64,000 nucleotides of DNA from Mytilinidion resinicola. Its lineage: Eukaryota > Ascomycota > Dothideomycetes > Mytilinidiales > Mytilinidiaceae. The notes under the pieces are model-generated. The model was not told where the DNA came from and did no database searches. It worked only from the letters and a program-made list of their open reading frames with translations. The first letter of the stretch is position 1; every line of letters begins with the position of its first letter. Shown here one piece after another: positions 1 through 10,005 of the stretch. A program made the position numbers and the translations under genes. The DNA is taken from the NCBI RefSeq assembly GCF_010093595.1, contig NW_022985452.1, positions 1,096,190 to 1,160,189 on the forward strand, given 5' to 3'.

Positions 1-834
1 GCCCTCTACCGGCCCTGGGTGCTCTTCTTCCACGAGCCCATCGTCATCATCCTGTCCATCTATCTCTCCGTCATCTACGGCACCCTCTACCTGCTCTTCG
101 GCGCCTACCCTGTCGTCTACGAGCAGGTGCGCGGCTGGTCCATCAGCATCGGCTCGCTCGCCTTCATCGGCATCCTCGTCGGCAGCATGTCCGCCCTCGT
201 CTACTCCTTCTGGGACAACGCGCGCTACGTGCGCGCCTCGCGTAGGCACAATGGCCACGCGCCCCCGGAAGCCCGCCTGCCGCCCGTCATGGTCGGCGGC
301 GTCGCCTTCCCCATCGGGCTCTTCTGGTTCGCCTGGACCAACTCGCCCAACATCCACTGGATGGTCAGCATCTCCGCCGGCGCCGTGTTCAGCTTCGGCA
401 TGATCCTCGTGTTCCTGTGCCTCAATTACCTGGTCGACGCGTACACGATCTACGCGGCGAGCGTGATCGCGTCGACGACGGTGCTGCGCTCGCTGTGCGC
501 GACGGCATTTCCGCTGTTCACGGGCAAGATGTACGAGAAGCTCGGGATCCACTGGGCGAGCTCGGTACCGGCGTTTCTGGGGCTCGCGTGCATGCCGTTT
601 CCGTTTCTGTTCTACAAGTACGGCGTCGCGATCCGGAAGCGGTGCAAGTACGCGGGCGAGGTGGAGCAGCTGCTGCAGGAGACGCGGGCGACGGTGGTGC
701 GGAGCAATATGCCGCGCATAGAGGAAGGGGCTGGGGAGACGAGGTTGGAGAGGCAGATTACAAGGGATTTGGAGCGGGATGGGGAGAAGGATGGGTCGAT
801 TGAGAAGGAGAAGGATCTGGATTCGATGGTTTAG
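1..834 (+). CDS. MFS transporter (DHA1-type drug/polyamine:H+ antiporter), 3' part
   Basis: The gene runs in from the left edge: the frame is already open at base 1 (ALYRPWVLFFHEPIV) and ends at TAG 832-834, so only the C-terminal half is present. The residues RPW-x7-EPIV followed by about six hydrophobic segments (LSIYLSVIYGTLYLLF, IGSLAFIGILVG, VMVGGVAFPIGLFWFAW, FSFGMILVFLCLNYLVDAY and two more) match the second half of fungal DHA1-family 12-TM facilitators such as polyamine or multidrug exporters. The tail after the last segment is hydrophilic and rich in Glu/Arg/Lys, as expected for a cytosolic C-terminus. It would act at the plasma or vacuolar membrane as a proton antiporter. The substrate cannot be read from sequence. 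It converges with the VWA gene. Confidence 0.9.
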   Translation, partial: ALYRPWVLFFHEPIVIILSIYLSVIYGTLYLLFGAYPVVYEQVRGWSISIGSLAFIGILVGSMSALVYSFWDNARYVRASRRHNGHAPPEARLPPVMVGGVAFPIGLFWFAWTNSPNIHWMVSISAGAVFSFGMILVFLCLNYLVDAYTIYAASVIASTTVLRSLCATAFPLFTGKMYEKLGIHWASSVPAFLGLACMPFPFLFYKYGVAIRKRCKYAGEVEQLLQETRATVVRSNMPRIEEGAGETRLERQITRDLERDGEKDGSIEKEKDLDSMV

Positions 835-1372
835 AGGGGTTGTGGGGAAAAAGAAGCATAGACTTAGCTAAAAGTGCTGTAAATAGGAAATGATGAATGA
901 TTGAATAGCTTGGGGAATACCCTGTGGTGTGCGTAGATTTGGCTTTTCCTTACCGATGAGCTGATCGACCGCCTGAGGCTAAGATTAAGATGGACTTCAA
1001 AAGTAGCACGCTGCGCCCGCCCTGATCATACGCATCCGGAAGCGATCCATATCACACTAATATCCATTTTACTTCTAGCTCCAAATGAATTGTTCGCAAA
1101 GCGGTCTCGCCATGTCGCTTCGAAGTTGTATCACACAAATGAGCGTAAAGGCCGACTCAAGTGATATTCCAATTTTCCGAGGAAGCTACCGACTACCTAG
1201 AGCTCACAACAAGCTATGTGCCGCCTTTTCCATGGCCACCAGAGCAGTCTCGTATAGAGAACCAGCAACCTTCCCATTCAGAAGACATGACAAAGAAGGA
1301 AAACCAAGAGTGTAAGGAAATCCTTCCAGGAAGCAGAAGGTGAACTTGCTTTCCACAAGAGTCGAGCAGAAT
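835..1372. other. Convergent 3' intergenic region
   Basis: About 540 bases lie between the MFS stop and the stop of the opposite-strand VWA gene. I see no coding frame with gene-like composition. AT-rich stretches just after each stop suit polyadenylation regions. Confidence 0.6.
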
Positions 1373-3757
1373 CTAGTGCCTTCCAGGGGGGTAACCAGGC
1401 TGCTGGCCAGGATAAGGTGCCTGACCGGGATAACCGCCTTGCTGTGGAGGCCTCTGCTGTTGTCCGTACTGGCCTGGGGGAGGCTGTCCGTATTGACCTT
1501 GAGGAGGCTGTCCGTATTGACCCTGAGGGGGCTGCTGCCCGTATTGGCCTGGGGGAGGAGCTCCGTATTGGCCTTGAGGAGGCGCTCCGTATTGTCCTTG
1601 AGGCGGCTGTCCGTATTGGCCTTGAGGAGGCTGCCCATACTGGCCTTGTGGAGGCTGTCCATATTGACCTTGGGGGGCGCCGTATTGGCCTTGAGGGCCC
1701 CCATAGCCAGGCACAGGCGGTGTCTGGGTCAATTCGTCTTTGCGATCGTACGAAGGATCGATGGCACCCATGAGAAGTTTGATGAGCTATTCGGAGATCA
1801 GTCTTTAGAATCGATTTATGCATCATTCAACATACCCAAAGCTCAGGTGTCAGGTCAACTGGTGGAACTGCACGAGCCATCTCAACTTGCTCATTTTCAT
1901 AGTCTAAGTTAATCGTTAGGCTGATTGTTGAAGGGGGGGCTTGTGAAGACTTACTGGATGTGCAGTCGACCAGGTTTCCGACGGTGGGGTCCGCATCCAA
2001 AGTAGCGAGGAACTTACCGGCCTTCTCATCGTTTCCGACTTGAGCAAACTGGAAGTTTATTGCGCCAGGCCCATAGGGGGTTCGTGCAAGAGCTGCAGAG
2101 GCTTGCTTGATAGTCTCGAAAACGGCACCCTGTGGTTCACCAGCAGGCTGTCCATCCGTGACGGTGATGACAAGAACAGGTTTTTTGAGCGTGTTCCTAT
2201 TAGCGTCCGCCAAGATGGGCTGGATGACCTTTTCGTTCAACTTGGTTCCCATGGGAGTAAGGCCCTTGAACTGCACATTCGACATGAGCTGTTGGACTTG
2301 CTGTTCCGTTCGAATGTTGTTGCAGAGCTGCTCGGGCGGGTTCGAGTTCATGAATCGAATGTTGATGCCATCGTCGTCGAACAGGGTAGCAGCGTAGGCA
2401 ACTCGTTCAATGATGAGCTTGAGATCCGCGATACGCTCGCCATCCTCCTCAAACGCCATTGAGCCACTGTCGTCTAGATGCCGTCAGTTTGATGGAGTCC
2501 TTTGCGTTGACCTTCATTCATCTCTTCAACCTAGATACACGTACCGACATACAGCCAGATGTCGAACAAGCCAAGGCTAACAATATCATTACCCACTTCC
2601 TTGGGAATACGCCAGCGCTGGCACATCTGGCCGACTTTGGTGGAGGCGCGCTGAGCAATCTGCTCCAACGCGGAGCTATCCGCGCCATAGAATGACAAAA
2701 GGTTCTTTTGCCGGATGGTGGTCTGCAAGGTGCTTCGGTATGCAGCTACTTCTTGGGGCCCAGCCTGGGCAGGAGGGGCGCCATATTGTTGGCCTTGGGG
2801 GGGTTGGCCATGGGGAGGTTGACCCTGAGGAGGATATCCGCCGTGCTGCTGCTGCGGCGGGTATTGTCCGGGAGGCGGCTATAACATCAAACGTTAGCTT
2901 CCATGCGTCGAAGTCTAAATCACTCGCTCAGCATTGTCACGAACAAAATATCCCGGCTGTTGTCCCTGTCCGTACGCCGGTTGCTGTGGTGGGTACTGCT
3001 GGGAGTATTGTGCTGGAGGCTGTTGCCCATACGCGCCAGGCTGCCCATAGCCGCCAGCTTGTTGGGCGTAGGGCTGCGCTGCAGACGGCGGCGGCGGAGG
3101 AGGTCGATTGTAGGAGGATGGCGGGTATGGCGGGGGTGAGGCGTATTGGTTGTGGGCGGGGGGCATTGTCGGATAGGGTGTGGCACCAGATCCGTACGGA
3201 GGTTGTGGAGAGGGAGGATACGGGTTCTGGCCTTGAGGAGGAGGGTTCGGATATGGCTGGTAACTCTGGTGGAACCCGGCCATCTGAGTGGGTGTGAAAT
3301 CAGGGCGTCGCAGTTCTCGGCAAGGGCGCAGTCGAAGGCGAAAGAGGGATGTTTGCTCTTAGGCCACGCGGACACGGGATGTAGGGTGATGACGATGCGA
3401 GCAAGCGATGATGGAGGAGTGAATAATAAGGGATTTTACGCGCTTACCTGTTGGCCGCCAGCCCCACCTGGGTAGGCCTGGTATTGCGGCTGCCCGGGCT
3501 AGCAGGCAGTGTCAGTGTGCACGAGGGAAAGGGCTGTTCGGCGCTGCTACTCACGTATCCGCCTGGCTGTCCCTGGGGAGGATATCCGCCTGGAGCGGCG
3601 CCTGGCGGAGGCCCTGCTGCGGCGAGCTTCGATGCAAGCTGTTCTCAAAATCAGCAGCCGCCCGATCGCGAAAATGACGTTGCTGCGGGGCACTGAGATG
3701 GAGGGGTAATTGGGGTATTTGGGGTCTGGCGGAGGGTTTGCGGCGACTTACTCCCAT
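1373..3757 (-). CDS. von Willebrand factor A-domain protein with Gly/Pro/Gln/Tyr-rich flanks
   Basis: I assemble eight exons on the minus strand: 3757-3752, 3638-3555, 3498-3448, 3283-2945, 2878-2545, 2473-1955, 1867-1836 and 1786-1373. All phases close to give about 592 aa. The N-terminal 200 residues are Pro/Gln/Tyr/Gly-rich. A VWA domain follows with a complete MIDAS site: DDSGS (about residues 272-276, created across the intron at 2474-2544), the Thr of LTPMGT and the Asp of TVTDGQ. The domain ends in [22 protein letters not shown], which needs the 32-nt exon 1836-1867. The C-terminus has about ten near-repeats of [11 protein letters not shown] domains bind partners through a metal ion; the flanks look intrinsically disordered and prion-like. 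The start is the weakest point because the first exon would be only ATGGGA; a longer in-frame upstream exon is possible. One donor (GTTCGT at 2944) is weak. The partner is unknown. Confidence 0.85.
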
Positions 3758-4776
3758 GCTGTATGCGGTTTCGAGAAGTGGAAGAGGTGTTGGATGGAGG
3801 ATTACCACGTCTGCAAAGTGAGGAGGGTTTGCTGTCAAGTAGGGTTTGTGTGCTGGGCGCAGAGCTGAGACTTGCACCGCAATGACAACAGCTGACCGGG
3901 TGGAATCGCCGTCACACCGTTGGCCGGGAGAGTCAGAGCTCCCCATGCGCGCCACGGTGCCTCTTGCTCCGCCACACTCTGCACTCTGCGTCACTGCCAA
4001 TGGCGACACTGACGACGACACCACAACACCAATTGAGGGTGTGAGGGCGCATTGTTGCCTCGATCTGCGAACAACCCAGGGGTCGGTGCGGCGCAGTCGA
4101 ACGGCATGTCCGAGCTTCGCCGTGTTGCGCTGCAGCCTCAGGCTTACGTGCTAAGGTCACGTGGTCTTTGATATCCACTTCGACAACCAGCCGTCTCCTT
4201 TCCATCTAAGAGCTTGATAGGAGCGTCAATCTGTTGTAGGGAGGCTGCATACGGTTCTATGGTTAGGGGGGAGGGGACTTTAGATTGTTTGATAACGATG
4301 CATTGGTAGGTCGCCTAGACCTTTGGCAAGACGCTGTAGATGCAAGAGCCCTGCAAGAGATCCTCAGGGATTACATTAAACCACTTGAGAAAGACTGCTC
4401 TTGGCCTGTTCCTTGCTATCGGCTTACTCAGCCGCTTCCTGTATATTTTTCCTCCTGTCGCTCGAGGGCCTAGCTCCCTTCCTCACCATCATCAATACAA
4501 CAGCTTTTGGTACCAGATCTGGTCCTCATTCACTTCCCATGTCACTGTTGCTCACGATACACTGGTAGGAGGCGGAGTTATCGAGTCAGAAGCGAGTTAC
4601 TATAAGGTATTGAGGTGCCTGGTGAACCGTGGTAGAGATATCTCGGCCACAAAGTCCATAATAAAAACCCATTTACCTATCAGCAAGACTTTTGATACCA
4701 CCACAAATCCCATACATAGACCCAGCTTCTATCTGTTCCCTTCAAGACTCCAGTGAGGTACTCCTTTCAGTAGCTA
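3758..4776. other. Intergenic, probable promoter of the VWA gene
   Basis: About 1 kb without a credible gene lies between the VWA start (minus strand) and the F-box-like relic (plus strand). Open frames here are short and unlike any family I know. Confidence 0.5.
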
Positions 4777-5811
4777 ATGATGGCTTGGTTTCGGCGTTCG
4801 AAAAAGGCACAACAGCGCGCATCCACAAAGGAAGACCAACAAGCGATAGTAGACATGTCCATGTCAGGATTCATCGCAGGATTCTGCAAGCTGCCGAATG
4901 AGCTCAGGGATGAGGTGTTATTCTACATCTTCGGGCTCTTCCCGCACCCAGGAGCAAGATCGGGCGTGCAGTTATGGAATTTAGCCACCAGTACACTACG
5001 CATTTTCGACATCTTCCCTTCAGAGATCCAGAGTTATGTTCGAGAGTACCTGATGTCGATGTGGATGACCGATAGTACTTATATCGCCATCGACCGACCC
5101 GAAGACACTTCGAAATACCGCCATTCCATGGCGCACTACGCCCTCATCGCCGTGCCAATCGATTGTCGCAGCATGGTACATGATCTAGAGCTCCGTTGCA
5201 CCGGCAGGGTCGTCCAGCGAACGGAGGTCGATGCGACGGACCTCGAGATGCCTGAGACCCAGATTTCTGTATCGATGCATGATGATGTTGAGGGCCTTCG
5301 ACGAGCTTCGTAGTCTATATATTGACTTGAATGTCGTAGAACTCTACGGGTATCCTGGCAAAGACGATACGATTAGCATAAAGGAGAGGCCACATGGTAT
5401 GCTCCGGCTAATTGACGTATTTTGCGACATCGTCAATACGAGACGGAACCCCACAACTCTGCACATTGGATGGACACCAATAGCCATCAAGGACAACATC
5501 AGCACAGCCTTCGAAAAGCGATTGGATGAAGGGAGGAAAAACCTGTTTGGCGTGATTCAAGCTGCTTGTGGGCAGCATTGTCGTGTGACTTGTGGCAAGC
5601 GTACCGGTGTAGAAGGAAAGAAAATGCGCATATGGGGCGAGCTGTCTGGTTTACCGCGAAATACGAGGGGCTCTCTGGATTACTGCGAAATGTGAGGGCT
5701 GTCGACGACTACAAACGGACGGCACTCTTTGGTTCAGGGATACAACGACTTGAGATGGCCGCTTGGCTACCGAGGGATCAAAGTGTAACTTTCGATTGTA
5801 GAAAGAGGTAG
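4777..5811 (+). pseudogene. F-box-like/hypothetical protein, frameshifted
   Basis: One frame opens at ATG 4777 and reads 178 codons, including FCKLPNELRDEVLFYIFG, which resembles the LPxELRxxIxxxxF start of fungal F-box-like proteins. It then stops at about 5313. The natural continuation (FDELRSLYIDLNVVELYGYP) is one frame over from about 5295, and a third switch near 5640 would be needed to use the frame ending at 5811. No intron with sensible sites fits these gaps, so I read them as single-base indels and call a decayed gene; a sequencing error is the alternative. Function is not assignable beyond a possible role as a substrate receptor for ubiquitin ligases. Confidence 0.5.
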
Positions 5812-7183
5812 TAAAGGTTGGCTTGAGGCTGTGAAGTTAAGTCATTAGCTGGTTCTGGGGGACAAGCTCCTTTGCTCGTTACTTTCATATCTGTTGGGTT
5901 GCGGGTGAGCCCCGTGTCTTGGGGTCTCCGAGTTTATATCTCCAGCTCTGAACTCTAAGTTGGAAGAAACTTTATCATTTTGAACGACGGGCAAACTCAC
6001 CAGGCCACCTCAGGCCGTCGCAAAAGGGTGTACACAAGCCTACAGCTACGTGTACCGAGCTTCAGAAGCAAGTTCAAATCAGTCCCTGCCGAGTTTGACA
6101 TCGCATCGTGAGTTCCGAAAGTCCGCTGGAGGATCACAGACAGCGGTGAAGACATGCACATAAGCAAACGACACAGCATTGCAAATCAGATTAGTCAGAG
6201 CAAAGAAAGAAATCCCATTGGAAAAAGAGAGCCTATTCCGACTACAAAAGCATGCCAACTCAATTTAGCTTAACTCTAGTCCGCGGTCTTCCACCCCTTT
6301 AACGATGCGGGGAGGCCTTCGATACTGTATCTACGTTAGCAATCTCATCAATCCCCATGGCGGATATAGTCGACCAACCTCAGAGGATTTGAATGGTGGT
6401 TTGAAACGACAGCTTAGAGTTTATTGTGGTAAACGGGCGGATCGGGTGGAAGATCTTTTCACAGGGGTACCGGCAGCATTGTCTGCCAGCCTCCTGATGG
6501 GCGCAATAATAAGTTAGGTCGGCTTCTTCCGGGCAGCTGGGGGCATCCTGCAAATGTAAAAGTTAGCCTGAACTCTTCTAGGTAGTGTGATTGCGCATGT
6601 GACATACCCCTGCAGGCTCACAATGTACAAGAGAAAAAATTGATGTTTTACAACTCGTCTTTAGTCTTCTCCAGCTCTCCCAACTCTTCCACGTTCTCTG
6701 TTCCTGGGCGGACGTCTCAATTGGATTAAGATCCAACTGAACGACATCAATAGTGGAGTCTCCCACACGCGGATCGCTTCCATCCCGCCAGGCCTGGGAT
6801 CCCAGGGTTGACCGAATAGTCGGGACGAACTGGAAAACTCTATCCTTCGCATCCGCCGTGTGTTGTACAGTCTGGAGTGTGTTGAACCAGATGAGTGAAT
6901 AGAAAATCTAGTTGATTGAGATGATCTATCTACACGAGCGATGAAGCACCTGATATGGGTGATGAGTACAAAGAGAGAGAGTTTGTCTAAAGCACCTAAG
7001 AGACGAACAAGTTACTGCATGTGAATGGAAGGTTCCACAATCTAGCAGAGTGGAAGATCGAATTATGTTAGGTTTAACATGAGCTCTGCTAGTGTGATTG
7101 CAGATGTGACATACCTTGCTAGCACAAAGCAAAAGGAAAAAGAGGGATGCCTGAATTCTCGATTCATGCATGGGTATAGTTTG
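5812..7183. other. Intergenic, AT-rich, with one diverged direct repeat
   Basis: I find no gene. The stretches at about 6586-6612 and 7089-7117 share a diverged motif (GTGTGATTGC followed by ATGTGACATACC), suggesting an old duplication about 500 bp apart. Confidence 0.4.
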
Positions 7184-7397
7184 ACTCGGGTTGCAGCAAC
7201 CTAGGATCAGCAACTCATACGGTTCACTAGGTGTCCCTTACTCTCCCTTTCTCTTCCTTACGGAGTTGTGGTGCTTCCTTGCTGCCAAGGGAACGACCAA
7301 GGGAGCGCCCTAAGGGATAGTTCATCTCGTTCCTCTATATAGTCCGCCTTTACGGCATCTACAATACAACAGAGTTCACATCAATTTCAACCTGAGT
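7184..7397. mobile_element. LTR-like terminal-repeat element, copy A
   Basis: This 214-bp element begins ACTCGGGTTG and ends CAACCTGAGT (inverted termini, one mismatch). It is flanked on both sides by GTTTG, a 5-bp target-site duplication at 7179-7183 and 7398-7402. Near the 3' end it holds a TATA-like run (TATATAG, about 7335) followed by a shared terminal block ending in TTCACATCAATTTCAACC. The same ends occur at 21984-22232. Length, 5-bp duplication and promoter-like interior suit a solo LTR or a TRIM, but termini are not TG...CA, so a DNA element is also possible. Confidence 0.7.
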
Positions 7398-7652
7398 GTT
7401 TGACGATTAGTTCAAGCAACGTCACTACAACACCACAATGCCTCGTCATAGAAATCCATACACTCGTTTACCGCTGCATGAGGAGCCTCATAGTGTTTTC
7501 GGCAGACCGAATAAGAGAGAAGTTCAGCATTTTGGACAGCTAGTAAACTCGTGAGGCTACCCCAGACAACGTCAACAGAGCGTTCACAAGATTAAAAAAA
7601 ATTATGGCATAAATAAGACACCATAGAAACTGCCAGACTCAATCGAACCCAT

Positions 7653-8505
7653 TCAAGCCGGTGGCCACTTTGCTCCAATCTGCTGCATCAATCCAGCGAC
7701 ACTTGCAAGCGGCCTATCCCTGCTGGTCTCGAAGTCCACATACCCTTTCCCCTTCACAAACGTCGCATTCCAAGCCTTCTGCTCTTTCGATCTAGCCAGC
7801 TCCGCATAAAACTCCGCGTGCGCCTCTCCATCAATTTGCGTCATGACGCTGTAACCTTTCTCTGTACGTTCGTCCGCCACGTACCAGAACCCTTTCGATC
7901 CGGCTGGTGTGGCTTTGCCGTAGGTGTTCGCTGCGAGCTCGATAAAGTAGTAGGTCGCGTTTTTTCCGACGCCGAGCGTCATAGTCTGGTCGACGAGTAG
8001 CGCGCCTTGCATGTTTCCGGTGTAGATGAAGACGTTCGGGTCAGATGGGTTAGCTGTCGCGGGTAAATCGGCGAAAGCGGCGGCGGCGGCATAGGCTGAG
8101 ACGGTGTTGACTTTAAGGTTCTTCTCCAAAGCTTGAGGGGAGACGCCTTTGAAGGGCTCGCTACCGTCCGGGGCAAAGGTAGCGCCGTAGCCTTTCGATT
8201 GTATGTCAGCATTTTTGGTACAACACATGATCATGTAAGAGAGGATAGGGAAATCGCAACGAACCATTATACACGACTACGTTTGGTCGGCCGAGCGTGT
8301 CCTGCACTTCCTTGAATATCGCGGTGATGTTGGCCGGATCGGCTGATAGATCCGCAGTGATGAATTTGTCTGCGGCACTCGTGATCTCGGGCTTCTCACT
8401 GCGGGCGACGGCAGCGATCTTATAGCCGTCTGCGCGGAATTTCTTCATCACGGCCAGGCCGACATTGGGGCCGGCGCCGAGGAATAGGAGCACGGGAGCG
8501 GGCAT
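7653..8505 (-). CDS. Short-chain dehydrogenase/reductase-like NAD(P)-binding protein
   Basis: Two exons (8505-8265 and 8191-7653) join in phase across a 73-nt intron to give 259 aa. The N-terminus is a Rossmann fold (PVLLFLGAGPNVGLAVMKKF, then an acidic-capped second strand and ITADLSAD), and VVVYNGYGATF is restored across the junction. The family reduces or oxidises carbonyl/hydroxyl groups with NAD(P)H. The usual catalytic YxxxK is not obvious: the region where it should lie reads GVGKNATYYFIELAANTY. This may therefore be an atypical or non-catalytic member. The substrate is unknown. Cytosolic: no signal peptide is seen. The start ATG at 8505 opens directly into the first beta strand. Confidence 0.85.
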
Positions 8506-9145
8506 GGTGGTGTATTTAAGTGATATCTTGACTTTTGATGAGACGGTTGAAATATGAAGGTAGCTTTGGGAGGTTGAAGGAGTGATTCAATCGATTGGTC
8601 AAGTAGAGTGCGTGAAACTAGGAGGAATTGCGGATACTTATAGACTCTCTAAAAGAACACACAGAGTACCTACCACAGAGCATCAATTGTGCTTCACCAT
8701 AGCAGAGATATGTCAGCATCGTGGTCTTGATTGGATTCAATCAGTTAGGCTGCATAGATGATCTCACTGTTGAAACTAGGCTAGAGCCAACCCCTCTTTT
8801 AATGAAGCTGTAGGAGAGTAAATTTGCTAAGACTATCCACCTGAAAGTCAAAAGCTTTGATTGGCTCTAGAGCGTCGCGATTGAAATCAATGGAACAAGA
8901 TCGCGTCTCAAACGTCGAAAGATTGATTTTGCGGACGAGGAGCAGTGTTCACGATGGGCGGCTTTGTGGAATATAACGGACGGAAATTAACTCCGGCCTT
9001 AAGCCCGCGCCTAATCGGCCCCGCCTAATCGGCCCCTCTATTATCCACCGCCTAACTCTATCGTAAAGGGGCAGGCATGGCGATATAGTAAATAAGACTT
9101 AGCAAATTTATATAAGAAAATCACCTCCTTTTTATATAGGGCGTT
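8506..9145. other. Intergenic, upstream of the SDR gene
   Basis: No gene is seen. This contains the SDR promoter and, next to foldback element 1, a short duplicated motif GCCTAATCGGCCCC around 9009-9037. Confidence 0.4.
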
Positions 9146-9797
9146 GATAATCTCACACCCCCTTTTCGCTATTCCACACCCCCCCTCTTGGCGCTTCACC
9201 ACCTTCTAATTGGCTCGGAGGGCTACTCCGGAGCCTCCGATTCGCTCGCTTAACTTGCTCACTAATTCCGAATGCCCTCTGCAAATGCGGCCATGTACAA
9301 CATAGCCTCCAGCGCAGCCTATCTGATTTGTGCAGCTGTATATACGGCCGTACGTGAGCTCGTACGTGAGGCTATATATGAGGCTATACAAATTGGCATG
9401 GCTATACAGCCTCGTTTTACAGCGCGTCCTTTCTGATTTGTGCAGCCGTATATACATCTTGTACGTGAGCCCGTACGTGAGGCTATACGTAAGGCTATAT
9501 ATACGGCTGCACGAATCGGAAAGGATGCGCCGTAAAACGGAGAGGCTGTATAGCCATAAACAGAGAGGCTGCATAGCCATGCCGATTTGCATAGCCTTAA
9601 GTATAGCCTCACGTACAAGCTCACATACGGCCTCGCGTATAGCATCACGTGTAGAGAGACGTAAGGGTGAATGCCCAGAGGAAGCTCCGGGCTGCTCCGA
9701 GCCAATTAGAAGGTGGTGAAGCGCCAAAAGGGGGGGAGAGGTGTGCGTGGAGTGAAAAGGGGGTGTACAAGGAGTGATTAGGGGGTGTACCATTATC
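9146..9797. mobile_element. Foldback/MITE-like element FB1
   Basis: The ends are long inverted repeats: 9190-9220 is a perfect 31-bp inverted copy of 9695-9725, and outside these both ends carry stacked ACACCCCC-type blocks beginning GATAAT. The interior is packed with small palindromes built on GTACGTGAG and GGCTATATAGCC, so open frames on both strands read as Tyr/Arg/Leu/Ser repeats and are artefacts. There is no transposase. A related element lies at 11695-12380. Confidence 0.75.
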
Positions 9798-10005
9798 CCT
9801 CCCTATCTTAAATGCACAAATATCCGTTGAAAGTCTACGATTGAAATAGTTATAATGTCCTGCCGTCATCCCCTCTCTACCGCTCAAGGGCACCCCAAAG
9901 CCGATGAACGTGTCCCTAGACTTGTGGCAAGACAGTGGTGTCTACTACATGCGACCTACATTGCAATTTTATACGCAGTCTAGAAACTAGAGGGGACGCA
10001 GGCCG
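9798..10005. other. Short spacer between FB1 and the carboxypeptidase relic
   Basis: I see nothing coding. It probably holds the 3' flank of the carboxypeptidase gene. Confidence 0.4.

Noticed and set aside
7438..7553. Small frame (MPRHRNPYTRL...) directly after LTR-like copy A
   Set aside because: Only about 38 codons without any recognisable content; could be translated from an element-driven transcript but not supportable.
9206..9793. Open frames of 128-195 codons on both strands inside FB1 (Tyr/Arg/Leu repeats)
   Set aside because: They are translations of palindromic repeat DNA in the foldback element, present on both strands; not genes.
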